Below, in pieces: positions 46,168-57,779 of a stretch of 64,000 bases of DNA; positions within the stretch are counted from its first letter, which is position 1, and every line of letters starts with the position of its first letter. Made by a program: the position numbers and the translations under genes. Origin of the DNA: Podospora pseudocomata (lineage: Eukaryota; Ascomycota; Sordariomycetes; Sordariales; Podosporaceae); contig NW_026946363.1 in assembly GCF_035222375.1 (NCBI RefSeq), positions 744,001 to 808,000 on the forward strand. Reading direction: 5' to 3'. The notes under the pieces are model-generated. The model saw only the letters and a program-made list of their open reading frames with translations. It was not told the DNA's origin and searched no databases.

Positions 46168-46705
46168 TGTTAATGTGTGGCACATAATAGGTGCCAGGTA
46201 AGACTCAGGTGTTGAGGTACTGGGAAGGTCTAACTTCTTCCCTACAAACCTACCCGGGAGACATCAAAGGAAGGTTTGTCAGCTGTCGAAGGATATCGAA
46301 GTCCATAGAACATTAGCTATACCATCCATAGCTTAGTTGTCCCACAGAATACCTTGCTACTCTATGGGGCCCAGTGCCCCACAGAGCCTGCTGGAAGGCC
46401 AGCACACTTATATAAGTAGACCTCTCCTCTCCTCTCAATCCTGTATATAGAATAAGCATAAGCAAGAATATAAGCCAATGACATACATGCACTAAAAAGC
46501 CTCTGTATTAGACTACGTACAAGCACTCAAAGCCTCTGTACTGTGGCGTCTTGCCCACTGTGATAACAGTGGTCTTGCTTCCTTCAGCACTGCTGTCGTA
46601 TCCCCTTTTTCTCCAGCTTCCGCTACGCACTGCTACAAGCGCATAGTTCGCTGTAGCTCCCCTGTAGGTACTGTATTACAGACCTATAGGGCAACGCAGC
46701 AAACA
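46168..46705 (+). repeat. 5' LTR of Ty1/copia element
   Basis: 538 bp, starting TGTTAATG and ending CAAACA (TG...CA). It contains a TATATAAG promoter-like site near 46409. By eye it is identical over its whole length to 51574-52111. Confidence 0.95.
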
Positions 46706-46719
46706 GGTTATGAGCCCGG
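46706..46719 (+). promoter_or_regulatory. primer-binding site of the copia element
   Basis: ggttatgagcccgg directly after the LTR. It resembles the copia-type PBS that pairs with an internal part of initiator tRNA-Met (GGTTATGGGCCC in Drosophila copia). Confidence 0.65.
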
Positions 46720-46892
46720 GTAACTAAACGGCCCGGAAGCCAACTTACCGACCTCCGATTCCACTGCCTACTCGCTGGCAGCTCGCAGGTGCTGCATGAC
46801 AGTATCCACCCATCACCGATTAGCGCCTCCGCGACCAAATCGACGACTTATAGCACTGAACTTCAGGCTATTCCATTGCAACCTTTCTAACC

Positions 46893-49800
46893 ATGGTTGA
46901 ACACGTTGATCAACCTATGGACCACCCGACTGGCGCTGCCTCAGCGCCTCCAAACCCAAGCCTGCAAGGCCTACAGGCTCAAATCAATGCCCTCGAGAAC
47001 CGGCTTCAGCAAGTGATTTCACTGCTTGAACGCAACTTAGTGGCTGAACAACAACAGCCGCAGCCACCTCCTCAACCCCCGCGCTTACTCCTGAGCCCCT
47101 ACATTTACAGGGCTCTCAGGACACTCAGCAATAGACTTCAGCGCTCTTACGACGAAAGAGCTAGCTAAACAGTCCCTTCACCTTACTGAAAAACAGCGCC
47201 TTTCAGGGCCTGAGAACTACCAACAGTGGTACCAGGCTATCTCGATTCAGTTCAGGGCACTACAAATCCCTGACTTTCTAGAGGACCCAGACCGGATCAG
47301 TGGTCTACTTACTGATCCACAAAAGGCTGCCCTGCTCTTGACCCTCCGAAATACACTGAGGGAGGGACCACTTTCCACCATCGCCTTCGAGACCGACCCC
47401 CGCCGTGGCTTATAAACGCCTGAGAGTACAGTACGCTCCTACCTAGCCAGTGCTCCGAGACTCCCTATATAGGGAATACCACGACCTGAGATTCGACGGA
47501 TCAACCAGCATTGTGGACTTCAATGCCAAATTCAACACTCTCGCAGTCCGGCTCAGCGCACTAGGCGTTAAAATAGCTGAGATTGATCAAATCAACCACT
47601 ACTTCAACATACTTGAAGGCCATTTCTCTCAGTGGGCAGAGCGCTGCAGAGGCCTACTACGGCAAGAACAGTGGCTCTACAATACAGAAGGCAAGCCTAC
47701 TAAGCTAAGCCTACTGTACTTCCAAGAGGACTTACTAGCTGAGACTCGCAACACGGCCTCAACCACCTCACAGCGGCTCTCAGCACTGCAAGCTGATGAT
47801 TATAAGCGCAATCGCAGGCCTAACCATAGGACTAGCAATAGCAACCAGAACTCTCAAACTTCTACCGAGAAAGATGAGAGCCCTGAGTCCTCAAACCAAC
47901 CCACTGGCCAGCTCACCAATCCAAAGAGCAAGCGGCGAGGGCAACAACGAAGTCAACAACGAGGCCAAAGACCTAAGAAGGAACCCCAGGAAGAGGCCTT
48001 CAACACTGAAGATGTGGAAAATCCCACTGAAAAACTCAGCCACCAATGACGCCTTCACCATAGGCTACAACCTCGAGTTTGGCACCATATTCAACAGCAA
48101 CACCGCTGAGGAATATAGCGATCCAGAGCCACCTGAGAGCTCTGATTTCACTCATTACAGTCACAAATCCTCCAACCAGTGGCTCTTTGACACAGGGTCT
48201 ACAGTGCACATCTGCAATAACAAAGCCCTCTTCACAGACCTACAGCTCTCTTCATCACTAGGAACCGTAGGAACAGGTGGTGGTCCTGTCAAGCCACAGG
48301 GCATAGGCACTGTGAGAGTTGGATTCCTCACCGGGTTCAAGGACGATGGCAAAGCAGTCTACAGTTCTGTCACTCTTCAAAAGACTCTCTACATTCCAGG
48401 CTTCCCAACTAAATATAGTGAGTGGCTACAGGCTTTATGCCTCAGGGGCATAATGATAAAAGAAAAGCTGTATACGGCCTCTCGGAAGCTATTAGCACTG
48501 CTAAACTTCCAGAAAAACGGCTTCTTCTTCACCACCAAAGGCGCAAACAGCGTCAAAACTGCCTCTCATCAACCACTAGTCTATGGGTCTACGTGGCACT
48601 GTTATACCACTGAGGACAGTAATGACAGTGAGGCTCGAGAAGCCCCTGAACTCCTGAACACCTCTGAAAACTCAGAACTTCTAGAGGGGGTATCAGAGCC
48701 ATCGGTGGCTCCCACATCCACCACTGCGCTGAAGAAACCCTCTGAAGCGCTGATCCAGGCCGCCCAGCTCTGGCATGTCAGACTAGGGCATATCGGCCTA
48801 GACCTTCTGAGAAAAACTGCCTTGATTACCAAAGGCATGCCCAACTTCCAGATGATACGCCCTGAAGACTTGGCCTGCAGAAGCTGTGATGCAGCAAATA
48901 TGCTGCGGAAACCTTCTAAGCGACCCATAACTGATCCACCACTGGCCCTAGGTCGGCTGGGGGGGGGATATATTTGTTATCCGCCCTACGCCACTGAATA
49001 ACAGACCTTATGGTCTTATTCTAGTGGATCGGAAGACCCGCTTCAGGATGATAAGGCTTTGAAATCCAAAGATGAAGCTGCTACACAAGCTCGGTCCACT
49101 ATAGAAGCATTATACAACACGTATAAGCGGTACCCAGCCCAGTTTCACTATGACGGAGGCAAGGAAATGAGAGCCTTGCTGCCTTACCTCGCTGAAAAAG
49201 GCATTACCTTCAGCGAATCAAGCCCCTACGCTCACCACCAAAACGGCCTAGCAGAACGGTCAATACGGGTGGTCTTGGACCGCCTCAGAGCTACTCTCAT
49301 AGCCTCTGAGCTTCCTCCAACTCTCTGGTGCTATATTATAGGCCCTATCGTAGAATTGATTAACCGCACTGCAAATTCCACTCGGGAGCTCACCCCTTAC
49401 CAGCTCTTCCTTGACGAACTGGTGCCCTCTCAAGCACCACACGTCCCTGACCTTCAACACTACAGAGCTATTGGCACTGAAGTCACAGTGCTCATACCCC
49501 CTGAGAAGCGTCCTACGGGGCAGAAGCTGCTACCCAGAGGCACCAAAGGACGGCTACTAGCAGTCCTAGGGCACCAAACCTACCTAGTGTGGCTCGGCCA
49601 ACGACAGGTAGTTCAAACTCCTTCGTCAAATTCTACGAGGACTTCAGGTCTCACCTACAAGGCCCTCGGAGTTCTACAAGCACCTTGCAGCTCCCTGAAG
49701 CTGAGGAGGCTGAAGAGCTCACAGCACCTTCCACAGAGGAAGAATTATCCTCTGTACCTACAGCACCTTCCAGGTCTACCAGCATTGAAATCCACCTACC

Positions 49801-51538
49801 ACAAGCTTCCAAAAAGCAAAAGAAGAATATCAAGCAGTGGATGACGACGATGCTATGGATACCACTGAATTGGTAACTTACTTAGCTACCAATGCTGCTG
49901 CTGCAGTGGCTACCACCAACCACACTTCAGAGCCCAATACCTTCAAGCAAGCTCTAAAGCACCCACTGAAGGAGCATTGGCTAAAGGCCACCTTCAATGA
50001 GCTACAACAGCTACTAGCCACCAAGACCTTTTACTTCGTCAAGCGCTCTAGGGCATTTAAACGCCCTATCACCAGCCGCTGGGTTTTCAAGGAAAAGAAG
50101 GACTCCCAGGGCCGAACTACTAAGTTCAAAGCTCGGCTAGTGGTGAGAGGCTTCCAACAAGTCCCTGGAACTGATTTCTCAGAAACCTTTGCCACCACTG
50201 CAGCACCACCTACCTGGAGGGTAATACTGGCTATTGCAGCCGTTGAGGACCTTGAAGTCGAACAAATCGATTTTATAGGAGCCTTTTTGAATTCAGGCAT
50301 AGATTTCGATATATATATTGAAATCCCAGAAGGCCTATACGAATTCAGCATCAGCAGTGAAGCTGCCATAACACTGCTAAAACAACACGGTTGGGATCCT
50401 CTGAAGATCAAGTTGTACTGCTGAAGAAGTCTCTATACGGCTTGAAGCAAGCTCCTTATCTCTGGCAACAGCAGGTAGCCGGTCTAGCCAAAAGCTTAGG
50501 TTTCCGACCTCTGACCTCTGATTCGGCCATCTACCACAATGCAAAGGATGGCATCTTCATCGTCAGCCACGTAGATGACTGTCTCCTAGTTGGGCCTTCT
50601 ATTCAGAAGATCCAAGCTTTGAAGCAAGGCCTAGCCAAAGCCTACGATATTGAAGATCTAGGCCCAGCCAAATTCTTCCTAGGTGTTCAAATTGAACGAG
50701 ACAGGACCAACCGCCAGCTGTGGCTTCACCAAAGAGCCTATATTACAGAGGCTATTCAACACTTCGGCCTCAGCACCCATGGGCCCGCAATACCGCTCTC
50801 TCAGGACTCACTGGTACTGAAACACCATCACAACCACTGAGCAAGGCAGACCAGAAGCTATATCAACGCCTTATAGGCACTGCAACTTACGCCATGACTC
50901 AAACCAGAGTTGATATAGCGCATTCCATTCAGTGGCTCTCACGGCACCTACAGCAGCCAACAGTAGCCCACTTGAAGGCAGCCAAGAAGCTCCTCAGCTA
51001 CCTATACAGCACTGCCGAATACGCCATTACCTATGGTACCTCAAGGAACACACAGCCCATAGGGTACACTGATAGTGATTTTGCAGGCTGCAAGACCACT
51101 GCCCGCTCAACGTACGGCTACGTATTCCTCATCAGTGGAGGCCCAGTAAGCTGGAAATCCAAGCGAGCCTCAACAGTGGCTTACAGCACCCTCGAGGCTG
51201 AATATACTGCACTCATAGAAGGTAACCGAGAGGCATTGTGGCTACGAGGCTTGTTCAGTGAGATACAGCGCCCACTCCAGATACCTACTCCCCTGAAATC
51301 AGACAACCAAGGTGCTATAGAGACTGCTTACAACCCCAAGCACCACAGCCGAACTAAGCACACCCTCTTGAAATTCCAAGGCGTAAGAGAGAGTGTTTCA
51401 GCAGGCAACATCACTATATCCTTTGTCTCTACAGAGGATATGGCTGCTGATGGGCTAACAAAGGCTCTAACAGCTCCTAAGTTCCAGCGCTTCCTACAGC
51501 TGCTGAACTACTCTAAGCCCTACAGTTTAAAGCTGTAG
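46893..51538 (+). pseudogene. gag-pol region of the copia element
   Basis: Gag-type N-terminal region with a coiled-coil-like start (~46893), then UBN2-like Gag (~47450-47700). After that come protease (~48180), GAG-pre-integrase (~48770), integrase core (~49050-49450), copia-type reverse transcriptase (RWVFKEKKDSQGRTTKFKAR ~50080; VDDCLLVGPS ~50570) and RNase H (DSDFAGCKTTARSTYGYVFL ~51070; STLEAEYTAL ~51187). It is a fossil copy with about six interruptions; all expected pol domains are still recognisable. Confidence 0.9.
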
Positions 51539-51573
51539 AGGGGCTCAGTGGCACCTATAAAGCCACAGAGGGG
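51535..51573 (+). promoter_or_regulatory. purine-rich tracts before the 3' LTR
   Basis: Two tagagggg/cagagggg-like purine runs, the second ending exactly at the LTR, as expected of a polypurine tract. Confidence 0.55.
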
Positions 51574-52111
51574 TGTTAATGTGTGGCACATAATAGGTGC
51601 CAGGTAAGACTCAGGTGTTGAGGTACTGGGAAGGTCTAACTTCTTCCCTACAAACCTACCCGGGAGACATCAAAGGAAGGTTTGTCAGCTGTCGAAGGAT
51701 ATCGAAGTCCATAGAACATTAGCTATACCATCCATAGCTTAGTTGTCCCACAGAATACCTTGCTACTCTATGGGGCCCAGTGCCCCACAGAGCCTGCTGG
51801 AAGGCCAGCACACTTATATAAGTAGACCTCTCCTCTCCTCTCAATCCTGTATATAGAATAAGCATAAGCAAGAATATAAGCCAATGACATACATGCACTA
51901 AAAAGCCTCTGTATTAGACTACGTACAAGCACTCAAAGCCTCTGTACTGTGGCGTCTTGCCCACTGTGATAACAGTGGTCTTGCTTCCTTCAGCACTGCT
52001 GTCGTATCCCCTTTTTCTCCAGCTTCCGCTACGCACTGCTACAAGCGCATAGTTCGCTGTAGCTCCCCTGTAGGTACTGTATTACAGACCTATAGGGCAA
52101 CGCAGCAAACA
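51574..52111 (+). repeat. 3' LTR of Ty1/copia element
   Basis: 538 bp and identical by eye to the 5' LTR; followed by the gaaat duplication. Confidence 0.95.
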
Positions 52112-52526
52112 GAAATTAACACCAGGCTGTAAGTAAGACTTTATGTTACACGGCAAATAAGCAATTAGCCGCATCACGACCTAACTGCTATCTACCTGCA
52201 TAATCAATGGTTGGAATTGAGGCGGACAATCAAATGCCTCGCGGCTGTTAAAGGAAACCAGATCAAATAAAGTTGTGGCGCTTGGAACTACGTCAAGCCA
52301 ACTAGCCCGATCTCGAGTTGTTCGAGTGGGCCAAATGACGTCTCTACCAAGTGTTCTAGAGCCACCTGTCTTCATGACGAAACAGGGTACTCGAAGTGAT
52401 AAAAGAGGCGGGATCCAGAAGGATCTAGAGTATTGTGACGGGCTATAAATTAATGGAGACCGCCAGGCCCCTCCTGTGTCACACTATAATAGAAAAAAAG
52501 AGAGAGACAAAGAATGAGAGATCAGC
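52112..52526. other. intergenic downstream of HNWD gene
   Basis: No gene; 3' flank of the minus-strand HNWD gene, plus the right target duplication of the copia element. Confidence 0.5.
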
Positions 52527-55500
52527 TCAGCTGTCTGTCGTGAACTTCATAGTTAGGACGCGCCCCGAAGAACAGCCAATGGCAATTGTTGATGCCGCTG
52601 CAGCGAGACATTGTGACTGATATTCCAGAGGCAGCCATAGCCAATTTTCTGAACCCTTCGTAATCCATCTCTTGCTCATGTCTATTCCATAGCGTGGGTA
52701 ATGTGGGGGGTTGGTATCGTTAGATCCGGATGCAATCAGCTTCGAATCAAGGGAAGACGCTACCGAGTTGACCCCATCGCCATGGCCCTCGAGCGTCTGC
52801 GTACATGACCCCGTGGCCGCCTCCCAGATTTTGATGGTACTGTCGTCTGATCCTGACACAACCCACTTCGAATCGGGCGACAACGCTACCGGCCGGACCC
52901 GATCGCCATGGCCCTCGAGCGTCTGCGTACATGACCCCGTGGCCGCCTCCCAGATCTTGATGGTACGGTCGGATGATCCTGATGCAATCCACTTCGAATC
53001 GGGCGAGAACGCTACCGACAGGACCCAACCGCCATGGCCCTCGAGCGTCTGCGTACATGACCCCGTGGCCGCCTCCCAGATCTTGATGGTACGGTCGTTT
53101 GATCCTGACACAACCCACTTCGAATCGGGCGAGAACGCTACCGACCGGACCCAGTCGCCATGGCCCTCGAGCGTCTGCGTACATGACCCCGTGGCCGCCT
53201 CCCAGATCTTGATGGTACTGTCGTCTGATCCTGACACAACCCACTTCGAATCGGGCGAGAACGCTACCGACAGGACCCGATCGCCATGGCCCTCGAGCGT
53301 CTGCGTACATGACCCCGTGGCCGCCTCCCAGATCTTGATGGTACGGTCGTTTGATCCTGACACAACCCACTTCGAATCGGGCGAGAACGCTACCGACAGG
53401 ACCCAACCGTCATGGCCCTCGAGCGTCTGCGTACATGACCCCGTGGCCGCCTCCCAGATTTTGATGGTACTGTCGTTTGATCCTGACACACCCCACTTCG
53501 AATCGGGCGAGAACGCTACCGACCGGACCCAATCGCCATGGCCCTTGAGCGTCTGCGTACATAACCCCGTGGCCGCCTCCCAGATCTTGATGGTACTGTC
53601 GGCTGATCCTGACGCAACCCACTTCGAATCGGGCGAGAACGCTACCGACAGGACCCCATCGCCATGGCCCTCGAGCGTCTGCGTACATGACCCCGTGGCC
53701 GCCTCCCAGATCTTGATGGTACTGTCGTCTGATCCTGACACAACCCACTTCGAATCGGGCGAGAACGCTACCGACAGGACCCCATAGCCATGGCCCTCGA
53801 GCGTCTGCGTACATGACCCCGTGGCCGCCTCCCAGATTTTGATGGTACTGTCGTCTGATCCTGACACAACCCACTTCGAATCGGGCGAGAACGCTACCGA
53901 CCGGACCCAATCGCCATGGCCCTCGAGCGTCTGCGTACATGACCCCGTGGCCGCCTCCCAGATCTTGATGGTACGGTCGTTTGATCCTGATGCAATCCAC
54001 TTCGAATCGGGCGAGAACGCCACCGAGTTGACCGGACCGCCATGGCCCTCGAGCGTCTGCCGGCACGCATTCCAATTATCCTCTACAATTGGCCTCGAAG
54101 TAATCCACTTCCGTTCTTCCTGCGTAAATAGGCCTCTTGTTATACTTCGGGCGGGGCTGAACACAAGTGCCGAAGCGTATACCTGAAGAGGATAATTCTC
54201 AACAACCCATCTCCAGTATATAATGAATCGGTGCATATCAGTGACAAGGCTTGGTAATTGAGACGTAATCGAACTGTGCTAAATTCCTGTTAGAACCGCT
54301 TAATAATAAGATACTATCACTGGGTAGAGCCTACCTGAAGAATGCTTTCGAGCTTTGCCAATGAAAGTATCCCCTGCGGCATGCTCTTACAAAGTGAAAG
54401 TGCTTCAAGCCAGTGGAGGTAGTGCTGCCTCAGAAAGCCATCGACGATACCACCATCTTGGAAAATATCTGGGTGCTTACTATCGTCGCTCGACTGCCAG
54501 TTACAGAGATGATCAACCCAGTAAACGCACGAGTACCGCACTGTCGCAAGAGGGTCCGGGTCCGGCACTCGGACGTGGTCGATAGAAAATCCTGGTATAC
54601 ATAAACCGTATACATCGCGTTGCAACTTGCCTGAGAGAAGCTTTAGTGACCGATCCGATATGTCATGGTGGGTCACAGCCACACCACTGGGGAAAAGTAA
54701 TGGGGAGGCTTGATCACTCAAGTAGTCCTTGGCTGATTGATGAACGAGGTAGATGTGGTTATCTCGAACCGTGAGAAAGGATCCGCACTTGGCCACGATC
54801 TTCTGAATATTTTCCGTTGACCTGACAATCTGTTCCGGTAATCCAGACAAGCGGCCTATTTCGTCCAAGTGAAGTGGGCGGTATGCTACCGTCACCACCG
54901 AGAGAATGCGCCAACAGAATTCCGAGTCCCGTTTATTCCGCTCGATCTCATCGAGCATGCGCTTGAACATCCCATCCAGCCCCGGTGGCACTTCTTCGAC
55001 AATCTGCAGAACATGCCAGCTCTCAACCCCATCCATGCTGAGTTCCTGTACGACGAGGGCGACCCAGAGGAACGTGCCGTTTGCCTTGTTGTGTAGAATA
55101 TCCCGTACTTGATCCTTTAGCAGGGCGTCGTCCTGAAGTGCTTCCAACCCAGATAGTTTATCGTCGATGTACACATCGACGGCATGAGACACCTCCATCG
55201 CATTTTCCTTCAGCTCAAGACTAAGCCTTGTTCGCGCATTGTTAGATTTCAATTTTTTCTCGATGATCGTCTCGTTCCGGCTTGTTAAGAGCCATTTTAT
55301 CCGATCGGATGAGATACAGACGATAAAGTCTAAAAGCTTCGGTAGGTCGATAACACATTCGTCTAGGGCATCGACGACTAAACAGGTTGGCTTCACGTTC
55401 GGATCTCCTAGCATCCCCACTAAAATGTCCGAGAGGGCGAACCACGCATTTGCGTCGGAGAGGGATTTACCAGCGTCGGTGTATTTACGCACGTGGGAGA

Positions 55501-56588
55501 TGAGACGTGGCTGCTGGTGGGCAAGAAGGTAGATCAGGCCACGCAATACGGCAATGGCGTTATTGATGCGGGAGTCGGTAGCTTGGCAGAAGAAGTAGGC
55601 CAGATTACGACAATGCCCGTCTGCAACAATGGCTCCCCTGTAGCTCGTTGATGATGCCGCAGAGTAACATGGTCTTGCCTTTGCCGGGATCTCCATTGAT
55701 CCAGAGTAAGCGGCTCTCCGACCGTTCACGCCATAGACAGAAGTCGGGGTTGGCGAAAACCCAGCGGTAAGCGCCAGCAAGCAACCCACCTTTTGCCTCC
55801 TCGATGCGCTTCTTATCAAGGCGCGGGTCGGTAGAATGTAGACTGGACAGACAGCGATCATGCTTACTAATTTCCTCTCGCAGCCGCCCAAATGCTCTAT
55901 CTTCTCCTTCGCCATACAGAAGCGCCATTGTTACATCAAAGATGCCGAATAGCGAGTACGCCTTGTCTTCTTTTTGTGTGGTGTTGCGCTTTCCGACCCA
56001 CGACAGACGCTCTTCGATGCTGAAGTCGGACAATGTGTTGCCTGGGAGAGCCTCTAGGGGAATCTCGGTTACATCGTGGATTTGTTGTTCTAAAGACTTC
56101 TTATCTCCTAGACGCTCGCCCTCTTTGGAGAAGAATTCCACAATTGCTGGAGCAATGAGCTCTTGAAGGGTCCATCCACGAGTGAACCACCTGGATTTTC
56201 GAAAGGTTAATTCCCACCAGCCAGGGTTGCCGTCGGTGTCCTTCTGGCAGGTTGAGACATCTGTGAGATAGACATAGCATTTGGCTGCATTGCGGTACCA
56301 CTGAAACATGGAGTTAAGGGCGCGCTGAACTTCGGTGCTGTCGGATTTGTCGATGCAGCATGTGTCGACCCAGAAGAATTTCAGCCCATCGCGTCCGGCT
56401 TGATCTCCGCAAAACTGGATCTTGGAGTAGCCTCTTTTGTTCTTGCATATACCGTCCTTTATATCCTTAAAGATAACCTCTTCGTCGCCCCAGGTGTGCG
56501 AAAGTATTGCATACGGTGGGACCTGGTCGTCGGGAATGTCATCCGTCAAACTAAAATCGCCGGTATCATTGCGTTCCAGGAGGCGCAT
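52527..56588 (-). CDS. hnwd: HNWD-family HET-NACHT-WD40 protein (het-E/D/R-like), frame interrupted once
   Basis: Starts MRLLERNDTGDFSLTDD (56588), the N-terminus of Podospora HET-E/HET-D/HET-R. HET domain ~1-250: PPYAILSHTWGDEEV, FFWVDTCCIDKSDSTE, KSRWFTRGWTLQELIAP, KEDKAYSLFGIFDV. NACHT: P-loop INGDPGKGKTML, LVVDALDEC, WLLTSRNE, then LVHQSAKDYLSDQ. A 56-nt phase-0 intron (54334-54279) lies before the WD40 domain: ten full 42-aa repeats and a degenerate eleventh, then a divergent C-terminal cap. About 1,330 aa, close to the ~1,356 of HET-E. These STAND receptors recognise a glycolipid-transfer-type partner (HET-C in Podospora) through the WD40 face and trigger cell death through HET. Near 55.6 kb, just after the P-loop, the frame changes once with no good splice sites, so the allele may be inactive or carry an assembly error. 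Confidence 0.92.
52740..54070 (-). repeat. 126-bp WD40-coding tandem repeats, ten full plus one partial
   Basis: Strict 126-bp period (for example the shared catggccctcgagcgtctg word at 52781 and 52907). Units are nearly identical in DNA; differences cluster in the codons just after GH and at the SGSxD site. This pattern reflects concerted evolution with selection on a few surface positions. Confidence 0.95.
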
Positions 56589-57199
56589 TGTCGAAAAACC
56601 GCCGAGCTTAGCTCTCGTGGCTACTCGTATGACTGTCCGACAGCGGGAAAAGGCGAGCAGGTGGGCCGGGGGGATGGACGAAACTAGTAGGCTCAACAAA
56701 TCAGTAGCTGAAACCAGGATAAGCTCTCAGACATAGATCAGAATCACCTACCGCGAGTAATTGTTGAGCTACGTAGCGCAAATCTCAGTGGGTTCGATTG
56801 TTGCAGCTCAAAGGTGGTTGTTGTTGCTGCTGTCTCCAAGGGTTGAGGTGCTGTCCTGCCTGGGCTGTGCAGCAGTGATGAGCCAAGTCCAGCGCAAACG
56901 TGCACGGACATCCAAACGTGATCCAGGCTCTCGGCTGAATCCTCAGCAAAACGCATTCCTTGCGATAGCACACATATGATTTTGATTTCGGCTTCGAAGA
57001 TCGGAGTGGTAAATATCCAGTTATACAAAGAGCTATGCTTCATCATCATTCCGCCTGAGAGCCTGAAAATGCAAGCTCGATGTACCGAAGTACCTCTATT
57101 TTCTACAGCCCGTTTTATTTTCGATTTCTATTTTCTGTCGCGGTTATATGCTTCAGGTTTATTGGAAGACTGAGGGGTGTGAATGTAGAAGATAGGGAG
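56589..57199. other. upstream of HNWD, no gene seen
   Basis: Presumed promoter of the minus-strand HNWD gene and spacer to the alpha-kinase relics. Confidence 0.45.
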
Positions 57200-57493
57200 A
57201 GAAATCTTCCTCAGTTTTTGGCAGTATGTCATCCGAAATCTGTATCGGATTTCCCTGGAAATGATAGTCTGGATGTTCTCTGTGATCTCCAGGGAGGCAT
57301 CTACCAAAACGAAGTTGTCTTGACCGATCCCATCATTCTATCCCCAACTCAACAGCACGGTGTCACAGATCTCGGCCCGAATGGCATCAGTTCCTTTTTC
57401 AGCCAGCACGTTTGCTATGAGTACTGTCGCCCTACTCGGACTGCCCCCCGCAACACGGTTCGGCACTTTAATCCGGCCCTGGTACTTCGATGA
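57200..57493 (+). pseudogene. alpha-kinase relic A (C-terminal part)
   Basis: VLCDLQGGIYQNEVVLTDPI (~57275), then GVTDLGPNGISSFFSQHVC. This matches the C-terminal half of alpha-kinase domains (MHCK/EF2K type), with DLQG, LTDP, DLGxxGI and the zinc-binding H-x-C...C end. The N-terminal half of the kinase is missing. Copy B is ~0.88 kb downstream. Confidence 0.7.
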
Positions 57494-57779
57494 TGGCGCG
57501 CCGTGTCCCGACGGCTGGTTCAAAACCCATCAACACACGGTACTTTCGCTAGATTTGAAGAAGCACGCCGCCATGCAGGACGAGCCATGGCAACACATTT
57601 GGCCCCTTATTGTGAGAACGAAAGCTACAGGAATTAGGAAATGAGAACGGGAATAGACCGGCCATGTAGGAAACAAGTAGCACAATGAAGAAATTATGGG
57701 GTGGACTGTCAGGGCATTGTGACAAAATGGCAGCTCTTTTGGATTTCCCTCCCATATACCAAAAAACGAATCTTCGTGA

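Larger units (their letters stand above)
46168..52111 (+). mobile_element. Ty1/copia LTR retrotransposon, young but broken
   Basis: A 5.94-kb element with two 538-bp LTRs that look identical, 5-bp target duplications (gaaat), a tRNA-type primer-binding site right after the 5' LTR and purine-rich tracts before the 3' LTR. The internal part has the copia order: Gag, protease (WLFDTGSTVHIC), GAG-pre-integrase (LWHVRLGHIG), integrase, reverse transcriptase, RNase H. Integrase before RT defines Ty1/copia. The coding region is broken about six times. The matching LTRs argue for a recent insertion. There is no sign of heavy C-to-T mutation. Confidence 0.95.

Noticed and set aside
52711-53787. Long plus-strand repeat ORF opposite the WD40 repeats
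   Set aside because: It is the shadow of the 126-bp coding repeats, open only because the period is a multiple of three.
55560-55720. Programmed ribosomal frameshift in the HNWD gene
   Set aside because: No slippery heptamer with a convincing downstream structure was seen, and homologues have a continuous frame here; a mutation or consensus error is simpler.
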